DNA of 64,000 nt from Azorinus chamasolen. Its lineage: Eukaryota; Mollusca; Bivalvia; Cardiida; Solecurtidae. The position numbers and the translations under genes were made by a program. Positions within the stretch are counted from its first letter, which is position 1. Each line of letters begins with the position of its first letter. Shown here in pieces: positions 1 to 10,650 of the stretch. Under the pieces are notes generated by a model that ran no database searches, was not told the DNA's origin, and was given only the letters and a program-made list of their open reading frames with translations. Location of the stretch: the NCBI GenBank assembly GCA_963576725.1, contig OY755244.1:85741121-85805120 (forward strand), given 5' to 3'.

Positions 1-94
1 TCATGGCCAAAACTTCCTGTGTTCATATGCCATCAGGATTAATCTAATTAATATTCATGATGTCATTATTTTTACATGAATATTCACGGGTTAA
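1..94 (-). mobile_element. Family B MITE, cut by the window start
   Basis: Only the AT-rich arm is present: GATGTCATTATTTTTACATG AATATTCACGGGTTAA. Confidence 0.75.
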
Positions 95-239
95 AGAGTT
101 CACTCAGGCACATCAAAAATTGTATGCAAGCAATTTGTCGTCTGCTTCAAATATAAAAGTTGAATAATACAATCAGAGCATCAAGCAATTTATATCCTGC
201 CGATTTACTTGGTGTCTCATCAGGATCCAAACTGTTTAA
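95..239. mobile_element. Family D remnant
   Basis: GAGTTCACTCAGGCACATC...CTTGGTGTCTCATCAGGATC CAAACTGTTTAA; only one arm of the D hairpin remains. Confidence 0.55.
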
Positions 240-478
240 CCCTTTACTCCATGAATATTAATGTAAAAAAGAATGACATAATGAATATTAATTACATATA
301 GTTTATTTGTTTTAATTAATGAAACATGAACACATGCATTTTGACCATGGCCGAAACTGTAGAATCTATATTACTTCATAAGCAAACGGAGCAGACCCTG
401 ATCAGATGGCTCCTATAGGAGCCTTCTGATCTGGGTCTTCTCTGTTTGCAAAGGCGTATTTATGGAGGAAAGGGTTAA
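236..478 (+). mobile_element. Family B TTAA-MITE, reference-like copy
   Basis: TTAACCCTTTACTCCATGAA at the left and TTTATGGAGGAAAGGGTTAA at the right. The left arm is AT-rich with ATTAATTAATGAAACATGAA. The hairpin is GCAAACGGAGCAGACCCTGA TCAG...CTGATCTGGGTCTTCTCTGTTTGC. Confidence 0.92.
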
Positions 479-521
479 GGTATAATCATTAATTTTTCAC
501 TTTTGATTTAATTTTGAGTTT

Positions 522-757
522 TTAACCCTGTTCATGCATTTACAAACAGAGTGGACCAGTAGATCAGATGGCTTCTGTAGGAACCATCTGATCAGGGTCT
601 GCTCTAGATCTGTTTGTTTATGTAATTATAACAATCTGATTCTACACTGTCTGCCAGTCAAACATTCCTTTGTTAATAATGCTTTAAAGTAGTTTGGCTC
701 GTTAATATGCCTGACTTCATTATTTCCTACATGAATATGCAACAGGGAAAGGGTTAA
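522..757 (-). mobile_element. Family B MITE
   Basis: TTAACCCTGTTCATGCATTT...AACAGGGAAAGGGTTAA, hairpin ACAAACAGAGTGGACCAGTA GATCAGATGGCTTCTGTAGG. Confidence 0.88.
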
Positions 758-931
758 CCCTTTACCAGATGTTTGTTCATATCCTTAACTCCAGCGTAAA
801 TGTGTGCAACTGCACGATTTATTAACTCTTTTCCTTTCACAAACTCAAGTACTCTAATCTGTTGAATATTGACATAAGGACATCCTTAAATACACTCTGT
901 CCCAGGAAATTTTTTTACTAAAAAATGCTGA

Positions 932-1345
932 TTTTCAGTGGAATGGTCCACCATGGTTTAACCCTTTCCTCCATAAATATGCCTTTCTACGCCTCTGTAA
1001 TAGCCACTTCTTGAAACCATTGTGATAAATAGAGCATTTGCTCCATAGGAGCAAATGCTCTATTTATCACAATGGTTTCAATACTACACATTCTAACATT
1101 TTCCTTTTCTCTAGTAAATGCTCCTTTTGGGTAGATTTATTCAAAGAGGTTTGGGTCTAAAAATAGCCGATGAGGTAATGGGTTAACGAGAGAGTCCATT
1201 AAGTATGAAAGGTTTTGACATGCATTTAGCATTTTGAATGACTAACAGTGTACACCCTAATCAGAGGGCCCCTCTGATCTGGGTCACAGTACACTGTTGG
1301 TGAATGTCAGTACTCGCGTTCCCAGCCAGGAAAGAAAAACATTAT
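932..1345 (+). mobile_element. Family F element split by an A MITE
   Basis: GCTGATTTTCAGTGGAATGG TCC before and GAGAGTCCATTAAGTATGAA AGG after the A insertion, then the hairpin AACAGTGTACACCCTAATCA GAGGGCCCCTCTGATCTGGG. Its outer end is unclear. Confidence 0.6.
958..1186 (-). mobile_element. Family A TTAA-MITE, copy 1
   Basis: Ends TTAACCCTTTCCTCCATAAA and TGAGGTAATGGGTTAA; core hairpin ACCATTGTGATAAATAGAGC ATTTGCTCC with its complement, 30-bp arms. It interrupts an F-type element at a TTAA: F text stops at 957 (GGAATGGTCCACCATGG) and resumes after 1186 (GAGAGTCCATTAAGTATGAA). Confidence 0.9.
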
Positions 1346-1394
1346 TTTTTCCACTGTTAAATGTGGGAGCCCTGATTCAATCAATATATGGTGT

Positions 1395-1613
1395 TTAACC
1401 CTTTCCCTCATCTTTTCAAGCATTTGCAAAGAGAAAAGACCCAGATCAGATGGCTTCTATAGAAGTTATCTGACCAGGGTTTGCTCTGTTTGCTTTTCAG
1501 GCTTGATATAGATCTGATTCTACGGTTTTTGTCAAAGCAATTTAAGTCTTCTGCTAGTAAATATTCATGATGTCATTATTTCTTGCATGAATATTGAACA
1601 GGGAAAGGGTTAA
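1395..1613 (-). mobile_element. Family B MITE
   Basis: TTAACCCTTTCCCTCATCTT...GAACAGGGAAAGGGTTAA; hairpin AGAAAAGACCCAGATCAGAT...CTGACCAGGGTTTGCTCTGT. Confidence 0.9.
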
Positions 1614-2000
1614 TTTGTAAACACTGTTTGGACTAATAACTTGTTCTCTCATCAGGATCCAAACTTGTTTGACACTGAGACTTTCTTGTTTGGACAGAAA
1701 CAGAAGACTGAAGTAAATTGGACTTCGAGAATTGAAGCAGATGACAATTTTTATTCTCGAAAATCTGTTTAAAATTGTTGTATTAATCTGTATTTAACAT
1801 CAGCTCTATCACATTTAGGGAGTTGTTTGAACACTTTGAATGCGGGTAATGTTCTAACTGGGATTTGTAAATGGTGAAGAACCAGATCAGAGTCCTCCTG
1901 TGGATCTGGGTCTACACTGTTAGTTACTATACAGAATCCTGTGGAAAATTGAATCTTTTCATACTGGCCATGGCTAGACACTATAGTTAAACAGATTGCA
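1614..2000. repeat. D and F hairpin remnants
   Basis: TCTCATCAGGATCCAAACTT G (D arm) near 1655 and GTGAAGAACCAGATCAGAGT CC...GGATCTGGGTCTACACTGT (F-like hairpin) at 1872-1920. The rest is unassigned. Confidence 0.5.
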
Positions 2001-2017
2001 TTACATGATAACTCATT

Positions 2018-2245
2018 CAGCCCTAATAATCAACATTGAAAAGGTACAGCTAATGGTGGAAACTTAGTGTACTAGCATTTGCACACAGTGTAGACCTGGA
2101 TCAGAGGTCTCCTAGAGGAGCCCCGGGTCTGCACAGTTTGTCATTAAAATCCTCTAGCAAATTTAAGCCTGTCATACCGAGTGGACTGTATAGGTAAATA
2201 GTGATGGGCTATACCATTATGAGTAGTTAGCATTTTAAGGGTTAA
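2018..2245. mobile_element. Family F TTAA element
   Basis: Hairpin GCACACAGTGTAGACCTGGA TCAGAGGTCTCCTAGAGGAG CC...GGGTCTGCACAGTTTG with the F tail CATTAAAATCCTCTAGCAAA TTTAA; right end AAGGGTTAA. Confidence 0.7.
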
Positions 2246-2300
2246 CTCTAGTGGGGAATTTGTTATTTAGTCCAAATGTAAGAGATAGTTTACTTTGTTT

Positions 2301-2887
2301 CATATGTTTGCCTTTTGTTAGCTCTGTTTGCCTTTTGTTAGCTCTGTTTGCCTTTTGTTAGCTCTGTTTGCCTTTTGTTAGCTCTGTTTGTCTTTTGTTA
2401 ACTGTTTGTTTTTGTTAGCTCTGTTTGCCTTTTGTTAGCTCTGCTTGCCTTTTGTTAGCTCCATTGATCTTTTGTTAGCTCTGGCTTTTTGTTAGCTCTG
2501 TTTTTCTTCTGTGTCTTTTGTGAGCTCTATTTCCCCTTTGTTACCTCTGTTTGTCTTGTCGTAAGCTCAGTTTGCCTTTGTTAGCTCTGTTTGTATTTTG
2601 TTAGCTCTGTTTGCCTTTGTAATCTCTGTTTGCCTTTTTTAGCTCTGTTTATATTTTGTTACCTCTGTTTTATCTTTGTTAGCTCTGTTTGCCTTTGTTA
2701 GCTCTGTTTATATTTTGTTACCTCTGTTTACCTTTGTTAGCTCTGTTTACCTTTGTTAGCTCAGTTTGTATTTTGTTACCTCTGTTTACCTTTGTTAGCT
2801 CTGTTTGTATTTTGTTGCCTCTGTTTTAGCTTTGTTACCTCTGTTTTACCTTTGTTAGCTCTGTTTGTATTTTGTTACCTCTGTTTA
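2301..2887. repeat. 18-20 bp minisatellite, left block
   Basis: Head-to-tail units TTTTGTTAGCTCTGTTTGCC drift to TTTTGTTACCTCTGTTTGTA towards the right. Long leucine/cysteine-rich open frames here are translated satellite. Confidence 0.95.
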
Positions 2888-4316
2888 TTAGCTCACCTGA
2901 CCGCTATTTGTCCGTCGTCCGGCGTCCGGTGTCCGGCGTCCGGCGTCCGTCCACATTTTCAAACGACATCTCCTCTGAAACTGCTGACCCGATTTTAACC
3001 AAATTTTGTCAGAAGCATCAGTGGCTAGGGGGAACGAAACATTGTTCACATTACGACCCCTGGGCTTATCAGTTTTTCATAGGAAAATCTTTAAAAATCT
3101 TCTTCTCTGAAACTATAAGGCCTAGACCTTAGATATTTGGCATGTAGGATGATCTAATGGTCCTCTACAAAAATTGTTCAAATTATGACCCCCGGGCCAA
3201 AAATGGCCCCGCCCATGGGCTTATCAGTTTTTCATAGGAAAATCTTTAACATTCTTCTTCTCTGAAACTGTAAGGCCTAGATCTTTGATATTTGGCATGT
3301 AGCATGATCTAATGGTCCTCTACAAAAATTGTTCAAATTATGACCCCAGGGCCAAAAATGGCCCCGCCCAAGGGCTTATCAGTTTTTCATAGGAAAATCT
3401 TTAAAAATCTTCTTCTCTGAAACTGTAAGGCCTAGACCTTTGATATTTGGCATGTAGCATGATTTTAAGGTCCTCTACAAAGATTGTTCAAATTATGACC
3501 TCCGGGCCAAAAATGGCCCCGCCCAAGGGCTTATCAGATTTTCATAGGAAAATCTTTAACATTCTTCTTCTCTGAAACTGTTAGGCCTAGACCTTTGATA
3601 TTTGGCATGTAGCATGATCTAATGGTCCTCTACAAAGATTGTTCAAATTATGACCCACGGGCCAAAAATGGCCCCGCCCAAGGGCTTATCAGCTTATCAT
3701 AGGAAAATCTTTAAAAATCTTCTTCTCTGAAACTGTAAGGCCTAGATCTTTGATATTTGGCATGTAGTATGATCTTATGGTCCTCTACAAAGTTGTTCAA
3801 ATTATGACCCCAGGGCCAAAAATGGCCCCGCCCAAGGGCTTATCAGTTTTTCATAGGAAAATCTTTAAAAATCTTCTTCTCTGAAACTGTAAGGCCTAGA
3901 CCTTTGATATTTGGCATGTAGCATGATCTTATGGTCCTCTACAAATATTGTTCAAATTATGACCCCCGGGCCAAAAATGGCCCTGCCCTAGGGCTTATCA
4001 GTTTTTCATTGGAAAATCTTTAACATTCTTCTTCTCTGAAACTGTTAGGCCTAGACCTTTGATATTTGGCATGTAGCATGATCTAATGGTCCTCTACAAA
4101 GATTGTTCAACTTACGACCATGACCTCTGGGTGAAACTTGGCCATGGCTTATCAGTTTTTCATGGGAAAAATGTATTATTTTTCTCTGAAGCCATAAGGC
4201 TTAGACCTTTAATTAATGGCATACTGCTTTGCCTTGTGGTTCTCTACCAAGGTTGTACAAATGATGGCCCTGCCCCTGGGGTATCTCAGGTGAGCGCTTC
4301 AGGGCCTCATGGCCCT
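2888..4316 (+). mobile_element. Family L: hairpin-headed element with tandem core, copy 1
   Basis: Starts TTAGCTCACCTGACCG, then a (GTCCGGC)n-like stretch. Seven or so tandem units of roughly 155-170 bp follow (AAGGCCTAGACCTTTGATAT ... GGGCTTATCAGTTTTTCATA). It ends TCTCAGGTGAGCGCTTCAGG GCC...GGCCCTCTTGTA. AGCTCACCTGA at the start and TCAGGTGAGC near the end are inverted. No coding capacity. It is inserted in the minisatellite. Similar structures are widespread in bivalves; the class is unsettled. Confidence 0.8.
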
Positions 4317-4936
4317 CTTGTATTTTGTTACCTCTGTTTACCTTTGTTACCTCTGTTTACCTTTGTTAGCTCTGTTTGTATTTTGTTACCTCTGTTTTAG
4401 CTTTGTTACCTCTGTTTTACCTTTGTTAGCTCTGTTTGTATTTTGTTACCTCTGTTTGTATTTTGTTACCTCTGTTTACCTTTGTTACCTCTGTTTACCT
4501 TTGTTAGCTCTGTTTGTATTTTGTTAGCTCTGTTTGTATTTTGTTACCTCTGTTTACCTTTGTTACCTCTGTTTTACCTTTGTTAGCTCTGTTTGTATTT
4601 TGTTACCTCTGTTTATATTTTGTTAGCTCTGTTTACCTTTGTTAGCTCTGTTTACCTTTGTTACCTCTGTTTACCTTTGTTAGCTCAGTTTATATTTTGT
4701 TAGCTCAGTTTGTATTTTGTTAGCTCAGTTTGTATTTTGTTAGCTCAGTTTGTATTTTGTTAGCTCTGTTTATATTTTGTTACCTCTGTTTTAGCTTTGT
4801 TACCTCTGTTTTACCTTTGTTACCTCTGTTTGTATTTTGTTACCTCTGTTTATATTTTGTTACCTCTGTTTACCTTTGTTACCTCTGTTTGTATTTTGTT
4901 AGCTCTGTTTGTCTTTTGTCAGCTCTGTTTGCCATT
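4317..4936. repeat. 18-20 bp minisatellite, right block
   Basis: Continuation of the 2.3 kb array, made mostly of the TTTGTTACCTCTGTTTGTAT variants. The two blocks are one array split by the 2888-4316 element. Confidence 0.95.
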
Positions 4937-5697
4937 TGTAATTATAAGCTGCCTGGTCACACAGAAAAGGCTGTTTATTCAGTCATATCAACCCTTTGCA
5001 TACTGAATTATGATATAAGACTCCTGTGTACGGATATTTGTGAATCAAATCAAGCAAACACCAGTTTCCTTGCCGAGTTCTGTTATTATGGCAAACAGTG
5101 CAAACCCTGAGAAGAGGCATCTGACAAGAGTCACTGTTCCCAGGTGACTTGTTCTTTTGTTTCCTGTACATAAGGGCTTAACGGTATTTTGACTAGAAGC
5201 TACCAGTATACTAAATGCATGGCCTGGAAAATATGATACTAGTATAAACATGTAATTCAATTGATCTTAGGTTCATTGTTGGAGAACATTTTTGATGGTG
5301 TCGATAATAGGCTTATTCAATAATACACTCTCTGGTAACGAACAAATTGCTATAAATAAATATTGCTTTATGAAGTTAGAGATGTTTGGAAAGAATGAAT
5401 CCAACCAATAAAATGGTCTGTTACAAATAGGAGTTATAAGTCTATGAAGGAGGAAAATGAAATGCACATTTTCATTGGTTGTTTTTGTATAAAATGATGA
5501 AAATATTTTCCACTACTCTACATAGATCACAACATGAGACAAAAGTAACACACATACTTCTAATTAGATAGAAACAACTTTTGTTTTTTCTATCAGCTAA
5601 ATGTAAACATATTATAGAAATTGTATATAAATATTTACTTTATACATCCAACAGAAGCACTTTCTTGATCTAAACACTCCATACAGCACAACCTGTC
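4937..5697. other. Mostly unassigned sequence
   Basis: Near 5090 there is an F-like half hairpin (GCAAACAGTGCAAACCCTGA G). The rest is AT-rich with no repeat, RNA or coding signal that I can support. Confidence 0.5.
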
Positions 5698-5926
5698 TTA
5701 ACCCATTCCCCACATAGGCTATTTTTAGACCCAAACTCTTTATATAAATGTAACCAAAACGATCATTTACTAAAGAAAAGGAAAAAATTCAGAATTATGT
5801 AGTTTTGAAACCATTGTGATAAATAGAGCATTCGTTACTATGGATCAAATGCTCTATTTATCACAATTATAGTTTCCAAAGGTGGATTTTACAGAGGAGT
5901 CAAAAGGCATCAATATGAGGGAATGA
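5698..5926 (+). mobile_element. Family A MITE
   Basis: Left end TTAACCCATTCCCCACATAG; core loop TTCGTTACTATGGATCAAAT shows arm mismatches. The right end is eroded (GAGGGAATGACC). Confidence 0.85.
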
Positions 5927-5954
5927 CCATTCATTTATTGAAGCATGCAAGTCT

Positions 5955-6058
5955 TAAAAAGCAGATGGTTTTAATACAGGGCAAAAGTAATGCAGAAAGC
6001 TCCAATAGGAGCTTTCTGAATTACTTTTAACCTGCATTAACTTACCACCTATCTTAAA
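5955..6058. repeat. Family C core palindrome, ends unclear
   Basis: The arms GTAATGCAGAAAGCTCC and GGAGCTTTCTGAATTAC surround AATA. The outer GGTGG...CCACC arms are eroded and no terminal repeat is obvious. Confidence 0.6.
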
Positions 6059-6121
6059 GACCCAGATTTAGACCTTTATATAACGATTGTTTTAGACAAG
6101 TTACGTGTACCGTACCTGTTA

Positions 6122-6318
6122 CAGTAAACACTCGATACTACGAACATTCAAATACATACCATTATTGATCTTCGACACAGGTGGCAGCTAAATGCAAGGT
6201 GAAAGTCATGCAGAAAGCTCTTCTAAGAGCTTTCTTCATGACTTTCACCCTGCATTAAGCAGCCACCTGCCTACAAAATTACTCTTTACTTAAAGTTCAT
6301 AGTGTCAAGTTTTTACTG
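6122..6318. mobile_element. Family C relative with diverged ends
   Basis: The ends CAGTAAACACTCGATACTAC and complement of ATAGTGTCAAGTTTTTACTG pair at roughly 85% and are flanked by TA. The core is AGGTGGCAGCTAAATGCAAG...CTTGCATT-type with a CTCTTCTAAGAG loop. Confidence 0.7.
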
Positions 6319-6449
6319 TATTTATTCAATGATTGTTAGTGAAAATAGCAGTTATAGGTTGAAACAACCATTGTTTCAGTTGATATTGTGGATTATAAAC
6401 ATGTTATTTATCATATAAATGATATCTGAGTTTGTAGCTCTACCCTGTT

Positions 6450-6660
6450 TTAATACTTATTTACCTTTCCATTACTGAATAACCTATCATTGTCTATTTG
6501 TTGATTCCATACAGTATGAAAAGGTAAAATTTGAAAGAGGATTGTAAATGACAACCAGTGCAGACCCTGACCAGTGGGATCCCCTGAAAGAGCCCTCTGA
6601 GCTGGGTCTACACAGTGTTTGCAAATAACAGTGTACTCATTTCTTACATTCAAAGGGTAA
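6450..6660. mobile_element. Family F-like element
   Basis: AACCAGTGCAGACCCTGACC AG...CTGAGCTGGGTCTACACAGT hairpin and CAGTGTACTCATTTCTTACA TTCAAAGGGTAAA right end; left end uncertain. Confidence 0.55.
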
Positions 6661-6827
6661 ATCGCTTATTCACGTATCAGCAAAATAGGATTTGTCTGAG
6701 AAATATAAGAGAAGTGGAGAATATTGAATCAAATAAAAACTGGATTAGAAAACAGAATTACTACAAATGTCTGGGCTCCTCCAGCATTCCCAGATTCTTT
6801 TATGTTCAGTGATGTTGGTCAACAGTA

Positions 6828-6925
6828 TTAACCATTGACTTGCATGAATATTCATGCGAGAAATAATGTCATGAAATTTTAGAATATTTATAAGGGGATT
6901 TTATTTATAATATAATGGCATATGA
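6828..6925 (+). mobile_element. Family B left arm, truncated
   Basis: TTAACCATTGACTTGCATGA ATATTCATGCGAGAAATAAT GTC, ending at the K-like fragment. Confidence 0.65.
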
Positions 6926-6927
6926 AA

Positions 6928-7085
6928 AGGATTTTTTTTTAAATTCACCAACTTTAACGTTTGCGATAATTTTGTTGCCATTGCACATACATACATCAAA
7001 CTTGGCATGCATGGGACATTACTTATGGAGAATAAGAGATTATTATGCCTCTTATCTACAGTCCTGTTCATGTCTTAGTATCACA
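6928..7085 (+). repeat. Core-like fragment of a K-type element
   Basis: GCGATAATTTTGTTGCCATT GCACATACATACATCAAACT TGGCATGCAT matches the text in the K copy at 38.35-38.41 kb. It follows a truncated B MITE; no head or tail is seen. Confidence 0.5.
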
Positions 7086-7094
7086 GTACATGTA

Positions 7095-7323
7095 TTAACC
7101 CATTCCTCCATAGGCTATTTTTAGACCCAACCACTTTGAATAAATATACCGAAAAGGAGCATTAACTAGAGAAAAGGAAAATTTTAGAATTTTGTAGTTT
7201 AAAACCATTGTGATAAATAGAGCATTTGCTCCTATAGGAGCAAATGCTCTATTTTTCACAATGGTTTCAAAAAGTTACTTTTACAGAGGCGTAGAAAGGC
7301 GTATTTATGGAGGAAAGGATTAA
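7095..7323 (+). mobile_element. Family A MITE abutting a B MITE
   Basis: Perfect hairpin apart from one T in CTATTTTTCACAATGG. Its right TTAA (7320-7323) is also the left TTAA of the next element. Confidence 0.9.
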
Positions 7324-7546
7324 CCCTTTCCCTCATATAAACGCCTTTTCACGCATTTGCAAACAGAGTAGACCCTGAGGAGCCATCTGATCAGGGTCTG
7401 CTATATTTGCTTTTCTGAAATAGATCTTAGTCTACAGATTTTGTCAAAGCATAACATTCCCTTGAAAAGTTCACATTATAAAATTTGAGCTAATAAATAT
7501 TCATGTTATCATTATTTTTTATATGAATACTGAACAGGGAAAGGGC
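7320..7546 (-). mobile_element. Family B MITE abutting A
   Basis: TTAACCCTTTCCCTCATATA...GAACAGGGAAAGGGC. The hairpin lacks the inner arm: GACCCTGAGGAGCCATCTGA TCAGGGTC. The right TTAA is lost at the minisatellite border. Confidence 0.85.
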
Positions 7547-8312
7547 AGCGTATGTTACAGATGTACATGTAGATGTACATGTACAGCATATGTTACAGAT
7601 GTACATGTAGATGTAGATGTACAGTGTATGTTACAGATGTACATGTAGATGTACATATACAGCGTATGTTACAGATGTACATGTAGATGTACCGTATGTT
7701 ACAGATGTACATGTAGATGTACATGTACAGTGTATGTTACAGATGTAGATGTACATGTATAGTGTATGTTACAGATGTACATGTAGATGTACCGTATGTT
7801 ACAGATGTACATGTAGATGTACATGTACAGTGTATGTTACAGATGTACATGTAGATGTACATGTATAGTGTATGTTACAGATGTAGATGTAGATGTACCG
7901 TATGTTACAGATGTACATGTAGATGTACATGTACAGTGTATGTTACAGATGTACATGTAGATGTACATGTACAGTGTATGTTACAGATGTAGATGTACAT
8001 GTATAGTGTATGTTACAGATGTACATGTAGATGTACCGTATGTTACAGATGTACATGTAGATGTACATGTACAGTGTATGTTACAGATGTACATGTAGAT
8101 GTACATGTATAGTGTATGTTACAGATGTACATGTAGATGTACCGTATGTTACAGATGTACATGTAGATGTACATGTACAGTGTATGTTACAGATGTACAT
8201 GTAGATGTACATGTATAGTGTATGTTACAGATGTACATGTAGATGTACCGTATGTTACAGATGTACATGTAGATGTACATGTACAGCATATGTTACAGAT
8301 GTACATGTATTT
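7547..8312. repeat. ATGTACATGTAGATGTAC minisatellite
   Basis: Alternating units of about 30 and 38 bp: GTATGTTACAGATGTACATG TAGATGTACC and the same ending ACATGTACAGT. A repeated pattern of short and long units gives a higher-order period near 106 bp. It lies between two MITEs. Confidence 0.93.
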
Positions 8313-8539
8313 AGACCTTTGCATGAGTGTGATGACATCATGAATATTGATTAGATTATGTTTTATGATGTCACTTATAATAATGAATATAGGAAAATTT
8401 GGCAATGGCAGACACTGTACAATCATATCTGTATTGTTTCATAAACAAACGGAGCAGACCTTGGTCAGATAACTCCTACAGGAGCCATCTGATCTTAGTC
8501 TACTCTGTTTGCAAATGTGTAGAAAGGTGTGTCTAATAA
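8311..8539 (+). mobile_element. Family B MITE
   Basis: Left end replaced by minisatellite (TTTAGACCTTTGCATGAGTG); hairpin ACAAACGGAGCAGACCTTGG TCAGATAACTCCTACAGGAG. Confidence 0.83.
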
Positions 8540-8764
8540 CCCTTTCCTCCATAGGCTATTTTTAGACTCAAACTCTTTAAATGAATCTACCGAAAAGGAG
8601 CATTTACTAGAGAAAATGAAAATGTTATAATTGTGTAGTATAGAAACTATTGTGATAAATAGAGCATTTGCTCCTATGGAGCAAATGCTCTATTTATCAC
8701 AATGGGTTTAGGAAGTGACTATTACAGAGGTGTTGAAAGGCGTATTTATGGAGGAAAGAGTTAA
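8536..8764 (+). mobile_element. Family A MITE abutting a B MITE
   Basis: Left boundary ATAACCCTTTCCTCCATAGG shared with the B copy that ends there; right end GGAAAGAGTTAA. Confidence 0.88.
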
Positions 8765-9036
8765 ATGTTATGGAAATATGAACATCATACATAATCATAA
8801 GGGGTATATTGTATTGTGTATATCATGGGTGATATATACAAGTATAGGTGGGTGGAGATGTTATCAGCTGATTTCCAGTCAAGTTGAAAATAAAATGAAA
8901 CAAATCAGTCAGAATGGGGGATAATTAGATCTGGCTGGACAATTATTGGCGTAGTTACCATCCCTAGGGCTCTTCTGAAGCACAGACATGAGTTTACATG
9001 TCATTAAGGAAGCATTCAGGTTCAAAATGAGACTTA

Positions 9037-9256
9037 ATAAACCTTTTTCACCATTAATGTTCATGTTAGAAATTGACATCATGATTATTCATTAGCTAAT
9101 TTTTTGTAGTGGCACATGAACATTGAAAAGTAACTATAGAATCAGAACGACAAAGAGAGCAGACTGTGATCAGATGGCTCCTGCTGGAGTCTTCTGATCT
9201 GGATCTATTTTGTTTGCAAAGGTTTTTAAATGTGTCTTTAGGAAGTAAAAGGTTAA
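9037..9256 (+). mobile_element. Family B MITE
   Basis: AATAAACCTTTTTCACCATT...AGGAAGTAAAAGGTTAA; hairpin GAGAGCAGACTGTGATCAGA TGGCTCCTGCTGGAGTC. Confidence 0.83.
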
Positions 9257-9385
9257 CCCTTTTATTCCGAAGAAGCCAATCTGATCAGGGTCTACACTGT
9301 GTGCTTAATAAGTTTTGTTCCATAGGTCACATCAGCATTGGAATTCTTGCACAAGCTCCTCTTCAAATGAAAATGATATTAGATC

Positions 9386-9635
9386 TTAACCCTTCGCTTG
9401 CTGAATTTTAAAACACATTTCTCCTTCTTTACCCATGCCCTGTTGTATAATTACATATATCTTCACTGTGTACACGTATATCGCTGTGAAATCACTGCTG
9501 TGGAGTGCACTGGCTGCACAATCAACTTGTAAATAGTGCAGACCCTGATGAGACAGCTCCTGCAGGAGCTGTCTCATATGGGTCTTCACTATTTACAGGT
9601 CGGTATATTGACGCGAATAGCAAGCAAAGGGTTAA
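9386..9635 (+). mobile_element. Family G TTAA-MITE, copy 1
   Basis: TTAACCCTTCGCTTGCTGAA...TAGCAAGCAAAGGGTTAA. Hairpin GTAAATAGTGCAGACCCTGA TGAGACAGCTCCTGCAGGAG with complement ending TGGGTCTTCACTATTTAC. Confidence 0.9.
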
Positions 9636-9838
9636 CCAGTATGTGGGATACTTGTGAACTGGCATTTGCAAACAGTGTAGACACAGATCAGATGGCTCCT
9701 AGAGGGCACTCATCAGTGTCTGCACTGTTTTGTCATTCAATATCCTCTTGCAAATTTTAACCTTTCCTACTGTATGGAATCTACCTATAAACAATGGTGG
9801 ACTATTCCACTTTCTTAATTCAGCTTTGAAAAGGTTAA
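9632..9838. mobile_element. Family F element abutting G
   Basis: TTAACCAGTATGTGGGATAC, hairpin GCAAACAGTGTAGACACAGA TCAGATGGC, then ATCCTCTTGCAAATTTTAAC and ...GAAAAGGTTAA. It shares TTAA 9632-9635 with G copy 1. Confidence 0.75.
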
Positions 9839-9916
9839 TGAGCATTAACCTATTCCGCCTTGGGAATCTTTCACGTAGGAAAACCATTGCTAATTTCCAT
9901 TTCTAAAAGGAATAAC

Positions 9917-10166
9917 TTAACCCTTCGCTTGCTATTCACGTCAATATACCTACCTGTAAATAGTGAAGACCCAGATGAGACAGCTCCTGCAGGAGCTGTC
10001 TCATCAGGGTCTGCACTATTTACACGTTGATTGTGCAACTAGTGCACTCCACAGCAGTGATTGCACAGCGAAATACTTGTACACAGTGAAGATATATGTA
10101 AATATACAACAGGGCATGGGTAAAGAAGGAGACATGTATTTTAAAATTCAGCAAGAGAAGGGTTAA
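9917..10166 (-). mobile_element. Family G TTAA-MITE, copy 2 (inverted)
   Basis: TTAACCCTTCGCTTGCTATT...TTCAGCAAGAGAAGGGTTAA; also 250 bp, inverted relative to copy 1 and about 90% alike by eye. Confidence 0.9.
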
Positions 10167-10312
10167 TCTCATTTCTTTACAGAAATATGGTCAGAGTGTC
10201 AAAGAGTTTGGATTTTGATGAAACTTACTTGGTGTCTCATCTGGATCCAAACAGCTGTTTGCAAGTGTAATGACAAATTTTTCATCAGGACTGAATGGTT
10301 TAAAACAAATGA
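10163..10312 (+). mobile_element. Family D element abutting G
   Basis: Begins at the G copy's TTAA. Hairpin AAAGAGTTTGGATTTTGATG A...GGTGTCTCATCTGGATCCAA AC, then GCAAGTGTAATGAC. Confidence 0.65.
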
Positions 10313-10317
10313 AAATA

Positions 10318-10495
10318 CAGTAAAACCTCTCTATAACGGCCACTAAATTACATCAAGTATTTTGTGTTAAAGGCAGGTGGCTGCTTAAAGCAATGTGAAA
10401 CTAAAACAGAACGCTCCTATAGGAGCATTCTGTTTTACTTTCACCTTGCTTTAAATAAAAAAGAATTTAGTGGCCGTTATAGAGAGGTTTTACTG
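10318..10495. mobile_element. Family C MITE, pogo-like ends, TA target
   Basis: The inverted ends CAGTAAAACCTCTCTATAAC and CCGTTATAGAGAGGTTTTACTG match over about 30 bp and are bordered by TA. The interior is a second palindrome centred on CTCCTATAGGAG with GGTGGCTGCTTAAAGC arms. Confidence 0.85.
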
Positions 10496-10497
10496 TA

Positions 10498-10650
10498 AGA
10501 TTGGTTCTGAGGAGGAGCCCTCTGATTAGGGTTTGCACTGTTTGTTGTTCAAAATCCTCTCACAAATTTTACCCTTTCAATCAATATGGACTTTACAATA
10601 ACAATGATGGACCATTCCACATTGAAAATTCAGCATGCAAGGGATTTATA
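10498..10650. repeat. Family F right half
   Basis: GGAGGAGCCCTCTGATTAGG GTTTGCACTGTTTG and AAAATCCTCTCACAAATTTT ACCC...CATGCAAGGGATTTA. Only one hairpin arm; the C MITE just upstream probably interrupts it. Confidence 0.6.

Noticed and set aside
2753..5110. Leu/Cys-rich frames with membrane-like composition
   Set aside because: Translations of the TTTTGTTACCTCTGTTTGTA array and of the L element inside it.
7550..8310. CRISPR-like array of short repeats
   Set aside because: Units are contiguous variants with no unique spacers, in an animal genome.
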